From an uncultured Bacilli bacterium (GTDB lineage Bacteria > Bacillota_I > Bacilli_A > RF39 > UBA660), in contig CALVXO010000010.1 in the NCBI GenBank assembly GCA_944371325.1, forward strand, positions 1-56,258: DNA of 56,258 bases, in the 5' to 3' direction. Shown piece by piece: positions 24,972-32,851 of the stretch. The notes below the pieces were generated by a model. The model was not told where the DNA came from. It was given only the letters and a program-made list of their open reading frames with translations, and did not search any database. Both the position numbers and the translations under genes were made by a program. The first letter of the stretch is position 1. Each line of letters starts with the position of its first letter.

Positions 24972-26348
24972 CTATCTTTCTAAATCTCTATACTGCATTT
25001 TGTATTGATATCTAATATTATCTATCTTATCGATGTCACTTAAACTATTTACATCATATCCTAATGTTCTAAATGCTGCTATCATTTCATCGTAAGAAAC
25101 ATAGCCATCAGTAATTGGTAACCATTCTTGTATACTTCCGCCTGCTGTTCCTTTTTCTAACTTATAGTATTTATAAACAGTTGCTTGAGTAGATTCATCT
25201 TTTTTTGCACCGCTTACTGGGGCAGTAATATAGTAAGTATTCTCTTTGCTAGCATCACTACTTCCGCTTGGATAATAAGATTTTTGTGTTGCAACATTAT
25301 ACCATTTCCACATTGTATCAGTATATTTATATCCAGTTTGTTTTTCACAATTAATACCATTTACAACAGATGATTCACAAGCTTTAGATGACCAATCAGT
25401 CATTTTTTGACAAACTGTTCCTCTATCAACTGAATTAGTCCCATCACAAGTATAATACATGTCAACAGGTTTAGTATAGCCATCTGTTCTTAATGCACAA
25501 ATAGTAGTGCCAACCATAGCCCCAGGTAATTTACCTTCTGGATCAGCACATTTATATTTATAAGGCCATGCAACCTTTTCATATCTATACATTGTAACAG
25601 TAGTAATCTTTCTATAACTTGCTTCACTTGGTTTAGTTGTAGAATAATTTGTTACTGTCTTACTACTTCCTTTAGTTGAATATCCCTCAGGTTGAGTAGA
25701 TGAGTATCCTCCATTGTTCCAATAATTATTAACAGTTTTTTCTGTATACCATTTATATCCTGTTTGTTGGTCTTCTTTACCGCTATAACCACTTTTTGGA
25801 ATACTAGCATAATACTCAATTACTTTTGTAGCATCTGTTAAATTATTTGGATAATAATACTTTTCTCCTGTTTGCATTTCTTCACCCAAATAAGTATATC
25901 TAACATCTGTTTCATCAGTAACATCTGACTCAGTACCATCTTGCCATATACCATAATCAGTGTCTTCATCAGTTCCACAAACTAAATTAGATGAATAATG
26001 ATATGTTCCACTTTCTAAATAACATACAGTTACATAAGTGTTAGTCTTATCGCATGTTTCATAATCACTAATTTTTATTAATCCTTCTTTTTCTAATTCA
26101 TCTAATGTTACATTATAACATACACCAATTTCAGTTGGTAAATATTCTGGATATATCTCGTAGTATTCTTTAGCAGCTTCAATCAAGTCATCTTTTAATA
26201 CTGGTTTATTACATGCTTTTAACAATAACAATACTATAATAACCGCTGCTACTAGTATTAAAAATGATATTAAAATTCTCAACCATGGAATTCTATTTTT
26301 TTCTTCGTTATACTCTGTATAACTGTAATTTTCGTCCATACTTTCCAC
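24972..26348 (-). CDS. Cys-rich membrane-anchored extracellular protein
   Basis: A 458-residue protein with a short acidic cytoplasmic N terminus, one transmembrane helix (about 22-46, LISFLILVAAVIIVLLLL) and an extracellular part rich in Tyr, Ser, Thr and Cys, with about twelve Cys that may form disulfides. Near residues 165-260 and 360-410 are similar YYxS/TGYKxYY-type motifs, suggesting repeated modules. No known domain is recognised. It is the first gene of the operon with the coiled-coil protein, so the two may form one envelope complex (inference). The AGAGGTGG site precedes the ATG. Confidence 0.75.
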   Translation of the reverse strand: MESMDENYSYTEYNEEKNRIPWLRILISFLILVAAVIIVLLLLKACNKPVLKDDLIEAAKEYYEIYPEYLPTEIGVCYNVTLDELEKEGLIKISDYETCDKTNTYVTVCYLESGTYHYSSNLVCGTDEDTDYGIWQDGTESDVTDETDVRYTYLGEEMQTGEKYYYPNNLTDATKVIEYYASIPKSGYSGKEDQQTGYKWYTEKTVNNYWNNGGYSSTQPEGYSTKGSSKTVTNYSTTKPSEASYRKITTVTMYRYEKVAWPYKYKCADPEGKLPGAMVGTTICALRTDGYTKPVDMYYTCDGTNSVDRGTVCQKMTDWSSKACESSVVNGINCEKQTGYKYTDTMWKWYNVATQKSYYPSGSSDASKENTYYITAPVSGAKKDESTQATVYKYYKLEKGTAGGSIQEWLPITDGYVSYDEMIAAFRTLGYDVNSLSDIDKIDNIRYQYKMQYRDLER

Positions 26349-26358
26349 CTCTAGAATA

Positions 26359-26387
26359 ATAATAACATTTTTATAAAATTTTTACAA
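26359..26387 (-). promoter_or_regulatory. Promoter of the coiled-coil envelope operon
   Basis: TTGTAA (26387-26382), a 17-base spacer and TATTAT (26364-26359) with an upstream TG form a good extended -10 promoter directly before the Cys-rich protein gene. Confidence 0.65.
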
Positions 26388-26396
26388 GTATAAACT

Positions 26397-27053
26397 TCAA
26401 ATTTGTGTAAAATATTTGATTAATCCGTTTTTTATACTAATAGCTATTTTTTCTTGATAGCTATTTTGCTTTAACAAATATCTTTCGTTATGATTAGAAA
26501 TAAATCCTACTTCTAATAAAACACCGGGTATTTTTACTCTTTGATATAAATAATGATTATTTATCTCTTTATATTCTCGGTTAGTTTTTAAATCTTCTTT
26601 AAATTGTTCTTGCATAATCTTAGCTAAACTTTTATTTTTTTCATTAACAACATCATAAAAAGCTTGTGCTCCTTGCCATTTACTAGACATATCAGAATTT
26701 AAATGAATAGATAAATATATATCTGCATTTGAGTCATTTATAATGTTTACCCTTCTAGACAAATCACTTCTTTTCCTATTTATTGTATTTTTTACTGATA
26801 AATCATAATCACCATATCTAGTTAAATAAACTATAGCTCCATTTTTTTCTAATTCAGTTTGAATTTTTAAACTTATTTCTAAATTTAAATTTGATTCATA
26901 TAAATCATTATATATTGCTCCTGGATCGGCTCCACCATGACCAGGATCAATATAAATAACTTTTCCTAACAATGGTAAATTTAAAGCATTAATAATTCCT
27001 ATAGTATATAAACTTATTAAAAATAATAATAAATAGAATATCTTATTTTTCAT
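26397..27053 (-). CDS. N-acetylmuramoyl-L-alanine amidase (CwlD-like)
   Basis: A protein of about 218 residues with an N-terminal membrane helix and a complete Amidase_3 domain. Zinc and catalytic positions are visible in IDPGHGG (His), YESNLNLEI (Glu), SIHLNS (His) and LLEVGF (catalytic Glu). It would cleave the bond between MurNAc and the stem peptide. Unlike the truncated amidase at 11435 it is intact. A GTG at 27062 lies within the ribosome site; the ATG at 27053 is preferred. It follows the deacetylase gene closely, past a terminator-like hairpin, suggesting lower expression by readthrough. Confidence 0.92.
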   Translation of the reverse strand: MKNKIFYLLLFLISLYTIGIINALNLPLLGKVIYIDPGHGGADPGAIYNDLYESNLNLEISLKIQTELEKNGAIVYLTRYGDYDLSVKNTINRKRSDLSRRVNIINDSNADIYLSIHLNSDMSSKWQGAQAFYDVVNEKNKSLAKIMQEQFKEDLKTNREYKEINNHYLYQRVKIPGVLLEVGFISNHNERYLLKQNSYQEKIAISIKNGLIKYFTQI

Positions 27054-27083
27054 ATATTTCACCTATTTAAATATATGAAAAAA

Positions 27084-27099
27084 AGTAGATAAATCTACT
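27084..27099 (-). terminator. Terminator or attenuator after the deacetylase gene
   Basis: A 6-bp stem (AGTAGA 27084-27089 with TCTACT 27094-27099) with a TAAA loop is followed by seven T on the minus strand. The amidase starts only 30 bases further on, so it may act as an attenuator. Confidence 0.65.
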
Positions 27100-28465
27100 A
27101 ATTATTAATACCATGATGTACTGTTGGACTTGTTACATTTAATGAAGCAAATACATAGCCGTGGGATAATCCATATTGAATTATTTGTTCTACAGCTTTG
27201 ACGCTTCCATAATTTGTATCATGCTGTAATACCACATTGTTTCCTTTTCTCAAACTCTTAATAACTGCATTAGCTATTTTGGTTGAATCTTTAGTAGTCG
27301 TATCAGATGAAGAAACATTCCAATCAAAATATTTATAACCTCTTAATTCGACTTCTTTAGATAATCTAGTCATTATTCCTTTATTAAATCTACTTACAGT
27401 ATTAGAACTACCACCAGCAAATCTTAAAATATGACTATATTCTCCTGTTATTCTTTTGATTCTTTTATTAACTTTGTCTACATCTTTAAAAAAAGCTTCT
27501 TCACTTTTATATATTTCATTATATTTATGACTATAACTATGAATACCAATACTATGTCCTTCTTTATAAGCTCTTTTAATTGTCGAATCACTTCCATTGC
27601 TAGTTACAAAAAACGTAGCCTTTACATTATATTTTTTTAATGTATCTAATAAAGTATTGGTATAACTACTTGGCCCATCATCAAATGTTAAATAAATAAC
27701 TTTACTACCTACCGGAATATCAGGATTTTTATTATATACATAAACTGTTCTAGTAACTTCTGTTTTATTCTTTAAATCATCAACAACTGTATATTTTATA
27801 ATATATTTCCCTTCTTTGTTACTATCTACATTACCACTTATCTTCACTCTATTTGTTACATCACCCAAACAATTATCAGTAGCTGTGTAACCTGATTCAC
27901 TATACTTTTCTCCCACCTTTAAATAAACAACACTAGATCCTTTTAATTTTATTTTTGGTTTTTCTCCATCTTTATATTCTATTGGTATTTCTAAAACAGT
28001 TTCATTATTTGAACTATCACTTACTTTTAAAATATATTTATTATCAATTACTTCTTTTGTTACTTTATCTGTTATATCTTTATCATAATTATCCACAACT
28101 TTATAATTAATATCTCCATTTTTGTTTGGACATGATTCAATTACATCTTTATCCACAGTAATAACAGGAGGTTCATCATCATAAACTTTTATTTCTTTTT
28201 CTATCTTTTTATTTTTAAATAATATTTTTGATTCATATTTAATTTTATAATTACTAACTATATTAGTGTCAACATTACCTTCTATATTAACTGGTATTTT
28301 GAACAAGCAAAAGCCAAATATATCTTCTAAACAGCTTGATACATCTTCATTATAATTATCAAATACTTTAACATCGTTACTTTCAACAGTTATATTTATT
28401 TTTAAAGTAAAAATATAAAATAATAAAATAAAACTTATAACAAATATAATAACAACTTTCTTCAT
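27098..28465 (-). CDS. Membrane polysaccharide deacetylase with Ig-like domains
   Basis: A protein of about 455 residues with an N-terminal membrane anchor, two or three DUF5011-type Ig-like domains (about 40-250; YTATDNCLGDVT is typical) and a C-terminal NodB deacetylase domain: TFDDGPS with the metal Asp, HSYSH metal histidines, RFAGGSSN and the DWNVSSSD motif. It probably deacetylates peptidoglycan or a wall glycan outside the cell. The frame can start earlier (28477), but that TTG is inside the GAGG ribosome site, so ATG 28465 is used. The amidase gene follows. Confidence 0.92.
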   Translation of the reverse strand: MKKVVIIFVISFILLFYIFTLKINITVESNDVKVFDNYNEDVSSCLEDIFGFCLFKIPVNIEGNVDTNIVSNYKIKYESKILFKNKKIEKEIKVYDDEPPVITVDKDVIESCPNKNGDINYKVVDNYDKDITDKVTKEVIDNKYILKVSDSSNNETVLEIPIEYKDGEKPKIKLKGSSVVYLKVGEKYSESGYTATDNCLGDVTNRVKISGNVDSNKEGKYIIKYTVVDDLKNKTEVTRTVYVYNKNPDIPVGSKVIYLTFDDGPSSYTNTLLDTLKKYNVKATFFVTSNGSDSTIKRAYKEGHSIGIHSYSHKYNEIYKSEEAFFKDVDKVNKRIKRITGEYSHILRFAGGSSNTVSRFNKGIMTRLSKEVELRGYKYFDWNVSSSDTTTKDSTKIANAVIKSLRKGNNVVLQHDTNYGSVKAVEQIIQYGLSHGYVFASLNVTSPTVHHGINN

Positions 28466-28535
28466 AATATACCTCAAGTAATTATTTTACCATAAATAAA
28501 TTTTATTTAAAGCTGTTTTGTAAAATTTAAAAAAA

Positions 28536-28555
28536 TTAGACACTTTTGTGTCTAA
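28536..28555 (-). terminator. Terminator after the pseudouridine synthase gene
   Basis: An 8-bp perfect stem (TTAGACAC 28536-28543 with GTGTCTAA 28548-28555) with a TTTT loop and a following T-run on the minus strand. The stop codon at 28552 is inside the stem. Confidence 0.85.
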
Positions 28556-29193
28556 AATAAATTCCATGGATAATAATTTGGCAATGTCTCTTCAAAAACT
28601 AATTCTTCTTTTGTTATTGGGTGATAAAAGGTTAATTTATTTGCAAACAAACAAACAGGTATTTTTTTTACTTCTATCTTATTATATTTATTATCACCAA
28701 CTAATGGATGATTATGATGTGCAAATTGAACTCTTATTTGATGTGATCTTCCGGTTTTTAAATTAATTTTAACTAAAGAATAATTATTAACATATTTTAC
28801 TAATTCATATTCTAAGATTGATTCTTTACCATTTTTATCTACTTTAGTTATATTTGTTTTTTTATCTTTTAATAAATTATCTTTATATATACCTTTATCA
28901 ACTTTGCCAATAACTATAGCATGATATTCTTTTTTAAACTGTTTTAATCTTATTTGTTCACTTAATCTTGAAGCAGCTTTACTTGTTTTCGCAAATACCA
29001 TAACCCCACTTACAGGTCGATCTAATCTATGAACTAATCCTAAATAAACATTTCCTTGTTTATTATATTTTTCTTTTAAATATTTTTTTAACATATTTAA
29101 TAAATCTTCATCTTTAGATTCATCTTCACAAACTGGTACATTAACAGGTTTTACTACAACTAATAAGTGATTATCTTCATATAGTATCTTCAT
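28552..29193 (-). CDS. RluA/RluD family pseudouridine synthase
   Basis: A protein of about 213 residues. The catalytic Asp lies in the family motif HRLDRPVSG, followed by TGRSHQIRV and HHNHPLVGD. It converts uridine to pseudouridine in rRNA or tRNA. It has no S4 domain, unlike RluD itself, so it is one of the short stand-alone forms; the target site is unknown. Longer reading frames exist (to 29262), but the ATG at 29193 matches the family start (MKILYEDNHLLVV). It overlaps the upstream methyltransferase gene by 17 bases, an operon of two RNA-modifying enzymes. Confidence 0.92.
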   Translation of the reverse strand: MKILYEDNHLLVVVKPVNVPVCEDESKDEDLLNMLKKYLKEKYNKQGNVYLGLVHRLDRPVSGVMVFAKTSKAASRLSEQIRLKQFKKEYHAIVIGKVDKGIYKDNLLKDKKTNITKVDKNGKESILEYELVKYVNNYSLVKINLKTGRSHQIRVQFAHHNHPLVGDNKYNKIEVKKIPVCLFANKLTFYHPITKEELVFEETLPNYYPWNLF

Positions 29194-30049
29194 TTTCCCA
29201 TCTTCCATATATACCACAAGGTAAAACCAAATTATCATCTTTGATAGGTAATCCAATTTCACCTGCTGTAACTTTTCCTTTATATTTACTTTCTAAAGTT
29301 GTTTTTAAAATATTATATAAAACTGTACTTGATATACCAGTTGTGTAAGCATTAATTAAGAAAAATAATGGTTTATCACTTAATATTTTTAGACATTCAT
29401 TAATTAAATTATATAAATTATCTTCAAACTTCCACATTTCACCATTAGGCCCTCTACCATAACTAGGAGGATCCATAATAATCACATCATATTTATTTCC
29501 TCTTCTAAATTCTCTTTGTACAAATTTTAAACAATCATCGACAATAAATCTTATTTTATTATTTTCTAGACCACATAACTTCATATTTTCTTTGGCCCAT
29601 TCAACCATACCTTTAGATGCATCAACATGAACAACATCAGCTCCTGCATAACTTGCTGCCATAGTTGCACCACCTGTATAAGCAAACAAATTCAAAACTT
29701 TAATTTTTCTTTTACTATTTTTTATTTTATTTATTGAAAAATCCCAGTTAGCTGCTTGTTCGGGAAATAATCCAGTATGTTTAAAATTAGTTGGACTTAC
29801 TTTAAATCTTAAATCTTTATATTTTATTATCCAATGATCGGGTAATTGTTTTTTATATTCCCAATAACCCCCACCTTTATTAGAGCGATGATAAAAAGCA
29901 TCTATATTATTCCATAAATTACTATTTTTAATAGGCCACATTGCTTGAGGATCAGGTCTTCTTAATATGACATTCCCCCATCTTTCTAACTTTTCGCCAT
30001 TACCAGCACTTAAACATTCATAATCAGTCCATTCATTACTTAACAACAT
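29177..30049 (-). CDS. Class I SAM-dependent rRNA methyltransferase (RlmK/RlmI-like)
   Basis: A 290-residue methyltransferase with AdoMet motif I (LNLFAYTGGATMAA), the acidic ribose-binding VHVDASKG, and the catalytic-type motif IMDPPSYGRGP. These are the marks of the RlmK/RlmI group that methylates 23S rRNA; the N-terminal PUA domain of RlmI is absent. An AAAGG site precedes the ATG. It is transcribed divergently from the coiled-coil gene at 30132 from overlapping promoters, and it is the first gene of an operon with the pseudouridine synthase. Confidence 0.88.
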   Translation of the reverse strand: MLLSNEWTDYECLSAGNGEKLERWGNVILRRPDPQAMWPIKNSNLWNNIDAFYHRSNKGGGYWEYKKQLPDHWIIKYKDLRFKVSPTNFKHTGLFPEQAANWDFSINKIKNSKRKIKVLNLFAYTGGATMAASYAGADVVHVDASKGMVEWAKENMKLCGLENNKIRFIVDDCLKFVQREFRRGNKYDVIIMDPPSYGRGPNGEMWKFEDNLYNLINECLKILSDKPLFFLINAYTTGISSTVLYNILKTTLESKYKGKVTAGEIGLPIKDDNLVLPCGIYGRWENEDTI

Positions 30050-30065
30050 AAAATCACCTTTATTA

Positions 30066-30074
30066 ATTATACCA
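30066..30074 (-). promoter_or_regulatory. Extended -10 promoter for the methyltransferase operon
   Basis: TGG-TATAAT (30074-30066) lies 17 bases before the 30049 start. Its upstream region overlaps the divergent promoter at 30080-30108. Confidence 0.55.
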
Positions 30075-30079
30075 TAATA

Positions 30080-30108
30080 TTTACAATTATTAAAAAATAT
30101 GATAAAAT
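30080..30108 (+). promoter_or_regulatory. Promoter for the 128-residue coiled-coil gene
   Basis: TTTACA (30080-30085) with a 17-base spacer and TGA-TAAAAT (30103-30108) form an extended -10 promoter facing right, about 24 bases before the ATG at 30132. Confidence 0.65.
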
Positions 30109-30131
30109 ACTCCGCACTAGGGAGGGTTAAA

Positions 30132-30518
30132 ATGGAAACAAATGAGATTATTAATGATTTAACTGAAAGAATTGATAATATTGATGCTGAAAAAGCAAGT
30201 CAAAGAGAAGAAGCTATTAAACAATTAGTTGAATTAAGAAATGATGCAATTGAATTAGTTAATCGAGCTAAAGATAATTTGGATAAAGCACAATTAGAAC
30301 TAGAAAAATCTAAATCAAGCTTAACAAGAATAAGTAAAGGGCTATGTAAAATTAGGGAATATCACAAATTTTCAGATTGGCAACAAAGTAAACCAGAATT
30401 TGTAGAAGGTGATATTGAATTTTCTAGTTATCCATTACCAAGCTATTATTATAGGACATGTGAAATATGTGGTAAAACAGAAACAACTTATGATAGACCT
30501 TTATACTATAGAAAATAG
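30132..30518 (+). CDS. Small coiled-coil protein with C-terminal CxxC
   Basis: A 128-residue protein. Residues 1-75 are a charged coiled coil; the C-terminal part has Cys78 near HKFSDW and a CEIC pair close to the end, which may bind a metal or act as half a zinc ribbon. No family is recognised. The frame extends upstream to 30099, but the strong AGGGAGGG site fixes the ATG at 30132. It is a single-gene unit between its own promoter and a bidirectional terminator. Confidence 0.75.
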   Translation: METNEIINDLTERIDNIDAEKASQREEAIKQLVELRNDAIELVNRAKDNLDKAQLELEKSKSSLTRISKGLCKIREYHKFSDWQQSKPEFVEGDIEFSSYPLPSYYYRTCEICGKTETTYDRPLYYRK

Positions 30519-30540
30519 TAATCTAATTAAGATTACTATT
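30514..30540. terminator. Bidirectional terminator between convergent genes
   Basis: An 11-bp perfect stem (30514-30524 with 30530-30540) contains both stop codons, the plus-strand TAG at 30516 and the minus-strand TAG at 30536. A T-run follows on the plus strand; an A-run before it serves the minus strand. Confidence 0.85.
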
Positions 30541-31687
30541 TTTCATTATATATTCTTTCATATATTTTTTTAATATCTTCAACTTTAGTTTCTTTTGGAT
30601 TTCCACCTAAACATATATCATTATAAGCCGCATTGGCTAGCCAATCAATATCTTTTAAAGAGACATTTAATTCCTTTAAATTAGAAGGAATACCTAATTT
30701 TTTATTCATTTCTTTAATAGAATTTACTATATTACTTGCTACTTGTTCATTAGATAAGTTATCAACTTCTAAATTCATAGCCTTAGCAATTTCTTTTAAT
30801 TTATCATAGCAAACATCAGAATTATACTCTATTACATAAGGTAAAATAACAGCATTAGCGATGCCATGAGGTGTATCATATAAAGCACCTAGTGGATGAG
30901 CCATAGCATGCACTAAACCTAATCCTGCATTAGAAAAGCCCATACCTGCTATATATTGTCCTAACCCTACATCTTCAATAGCTTTTTCATCTTCCTCATT
31001 TACCGCTTTTTCAATACTATTAAATATTAATTTAATTGCTTCTAAATGAAACATATCAGTCATTTCCCAAGCTGATTTAGTAATAAATCCTTCAATAGCA
31101 TGAGTTAATGCATCCATACCTGTAGAAGCTGCTACCATTTTAGGCATTTCCATCATTAATTCCTGATCAATTATTGATAATACAGGAATATCATGAGGAT
31201 CAACACATACCATTTTTTTAACTCTTTCTTCATCAGTTATAACATAGTTAATAGTAACTTCAGCAGCAGTACCAGCAGTAGTTGGAATTGCAATAATAGG
31301 CAATGATTTATTTTTTGTTTGGGCAGTACCATCTAAAGAAACAACATTACTAAATTCAGGATTAGTCATAATAATGCCGATTGCTTTAGCTGTATCAATA
31401 ACTGATCCACCACCAATAGCAATAATATAGTCAGCATTAATTTCCTTACATTTACTAACACCATCTTTAACATTTTTGATAGTTGGATTAGGCTTTATTT
31501 CCATAAATAATTCATATTCAAAGCCATCTAACACTTCTAAAACTTTATCAGTAACACTTTTTAATATATTTTCTTGTGTTACTATTAAAGCTTTTTTATA
31601 TCCTCTTTTTTTTATTTCTTCTTTTAATACACTTCTTGATCCATAACCAAAATAAGAAGTTTCATTTAATATAATTCTGTTAATCAT
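30536..31687 (-). CDS. Iron-containing alcohol dehydrogenase
   Basis: A group III alcohol dehydrogenase of about 383 residues, similar to FucO/butanol dehydrogenases. The NAD-binding GGGSVIDTAK and the metal ligands in GMDALTHAIEG and LVHAMAHPLGALYDTPHG are visible. It would reduce an aldehyde with NAD(P)H in fermentation; the exact substrate is unknown. The frame extends upstream, but the ATG at 31687, with AGAGG and a strong promoter (31707-31735), is the proper start. It lies directly downstream of lactate dehydrogenase, so two redox-balancing enzymes are adjacent. Confidence 0.93.
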   Translation of the reverse strand: MINRIILNETSYFGYGSRSVLKEEIKKRGYKKALIVTQENILKSVTDKVLEVLDGFEYELFMEIKPNPTIKNVKDGVSKCKEINADYIIAIGGGSVIDTAKAIGIIMTNPEFSNVVSLDGTAQTKNKSLPIIAIPTTAGTAAEVTINYVITDEERVKKMVCVDPHDIPVLSIIDQELMMEMPKMVAASTGMDALTHAIEGFITKSAWEMTDMFHLEAIKLIFNSIEKAVNEEDEKAIEDVGLGQYIAGMGFSNAGLGLVHAMAHPLGALYDTPHGIANAVILPYVIEYNSDVCYDKLKEIAKAMNLEVDNLSNEQVASNIVNSIKEMNKKLGIPSNLKELNVSLKDIDWLANAAYNDICLGGNPKETKVEDIKKIYERIYNEK

Positions 31688-31706
31688 TTTATCGCCTCTA
31701 GTAAAA

Positions 31707-31735
31707 ATTATATTATTATGAAACTTCTCAGTCAA
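31707..31735 (-). promoter_or_regulatory. Promoter of the alcohol dehydrogenase gene
   Basis: TTGACT (31735-31730), 17-base spacer, TATAAT (31712-31707): near-consensus. No Rex-type operator is obvious. Confidence 0.8.
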
Positions 31736-31760
31736 GAAAAATATTTTTTAATCTGTCAAC

Positions 31761-32663
31761 TTACAGTCTAGAAATGGCCTCTTTAATTACATTGATTGAA
31801 TCTTGTAATTTTTTAGTTTCTTCATCTGTTAAATTAACAAATATCTTACCTTTAATACCTTTTTTATTAATAATAGCTGGTAATCCGATAAAAATATCAT
31901 TATTTTCATCATAGGTTGACACTGTAATGATACTATTTTCATTATTTAATATAGCATTGGTAATTCTAACTAAACACATACCAATTCCATAGTATGTAGC
32001 ACCTTTTCTATTAATAATTTCATAAGCAGCATTTTTTACATTCAAATAAATTTCATTTAATTCAGTATCATTTAAATAGTCTTTAATATTTTGTAGTCCA
32101 ATATTAGCGTTACTCCAAGGAACAAATTCTGAATCACCATGTTCTCCGATAACATAAGCATGTACATTTTTTGGACTTACTTCTAATTTATCAGCGATCA
32201 TATATCTTAACCTTGATGTATCTAAACTAGTTCCTGAACCTATTACTTTATTAGTAGGTAAGTTAGAATATTTCCAAGTTAAATAAGTCATTACATCCAA
32301 TGGATTAGTGGCCACTAAAAAAATACCATTAAATCCATTATCCATAACTTTAGTAACAATATCTTTAAATATTTTACTATTCTTATAAATTAAATCCATT
32401 CTTGTTTCGCCTTTTTCTTGATTTGCTCCAGCCGCAATAACAACTATAGTAGCATCTTTACAATCTTCATAACTACCTGCTTTAATATCAATTTTATTTG
32501 GTGCGAAAGCTAAGCAATGATTTAAATCCATTACTTCGCCTATTACTCTTTCTTTATCTAAATCTATTAAAACTAATTCATTAACATTAGTATTTTGATT
32601 TAATAAAGCATAAGCATAACTCATACCAACATTTCCGCATCCGATTAAAACTATTTTATTCAT
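31761..32663 (-). CDS. ldh: L-lactate dehydrogenase
   Basis: A 300-residue enzyme that interconverts pyruvate and lactate with NADH. It has the dinucleotide motif GCGNVGMS, the Asp that reads NAD (LIDLD), the LDH-specific Gln in GANQEKGETR (distinguishing it from malate dehydrogenase, which has Arg there), the catalytic Arg-Asp region and the active His in IGEHGDSE. AAAGGG precedes the ATG, which overlaps the stop of the small upstream gene (TAATG). It is the last gene of a unit with the coiled-coil protein at 34218. Confidence 0.95.
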   Translation of the reverse strand: MNKIVLIGCGNVGMSYAYALLNQNTNVNELVLIDLDKERVIGEVMDLNHCLAFAPNKIDIKAGSYEDCKDATIVVIAAGANQEKGETRMDLIYKNSKIFKDIVTKVMDNGFNGIFLVATNPLDVMTYLTWKYSNLPTNKVIGSGTSLDTSRLRYMIADKLEVSPKNVHAYVIGEHGDSEFVPWSNANIGLQNIKDYLNDTELNEIYLNVKNAAYEIINRKGATYYGIGMCLVRITNAILNNENSIITVSTYDENNDIFIGLPAIINKKGIKGKIFVNLTDEETKKLQDSINVIKEAISRL

Positions 32664-32851
32664 TATTTCGCCCTTTCATTTTCAAAATTTAGTGATTCTT
32701 TTTCTATTTTTTTCATCATAATTTTTTTTGTTCTTTCTAGTTGATTGATATTCATATTATGTACATTGCTTAACAATAAATTCAAGTATTGTTCATATTT
32801 CTCATCATTTATAGAAATATTTTCTAATTTATCTAATAAATCTTCTATCAT
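32663..32851 (-). CDS. Small helical protein of unknown function
   Basis: A 62-residue, charged helical protein. Its ATG overlaps the TGA of the preceding gene (ATGA), and its TAA overlaps the lactate dehydrogenase ATG. This tight coupling and an AAAGGG site make it credible as a real gene. No domain is recognised. Confidence 0.6.
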   Translation of the reverse strand: MIEDLLDKLENISINDEKYEQYLNLLLSNVHNMNINQLERTKKIMMKKIEKESLNFENERAK

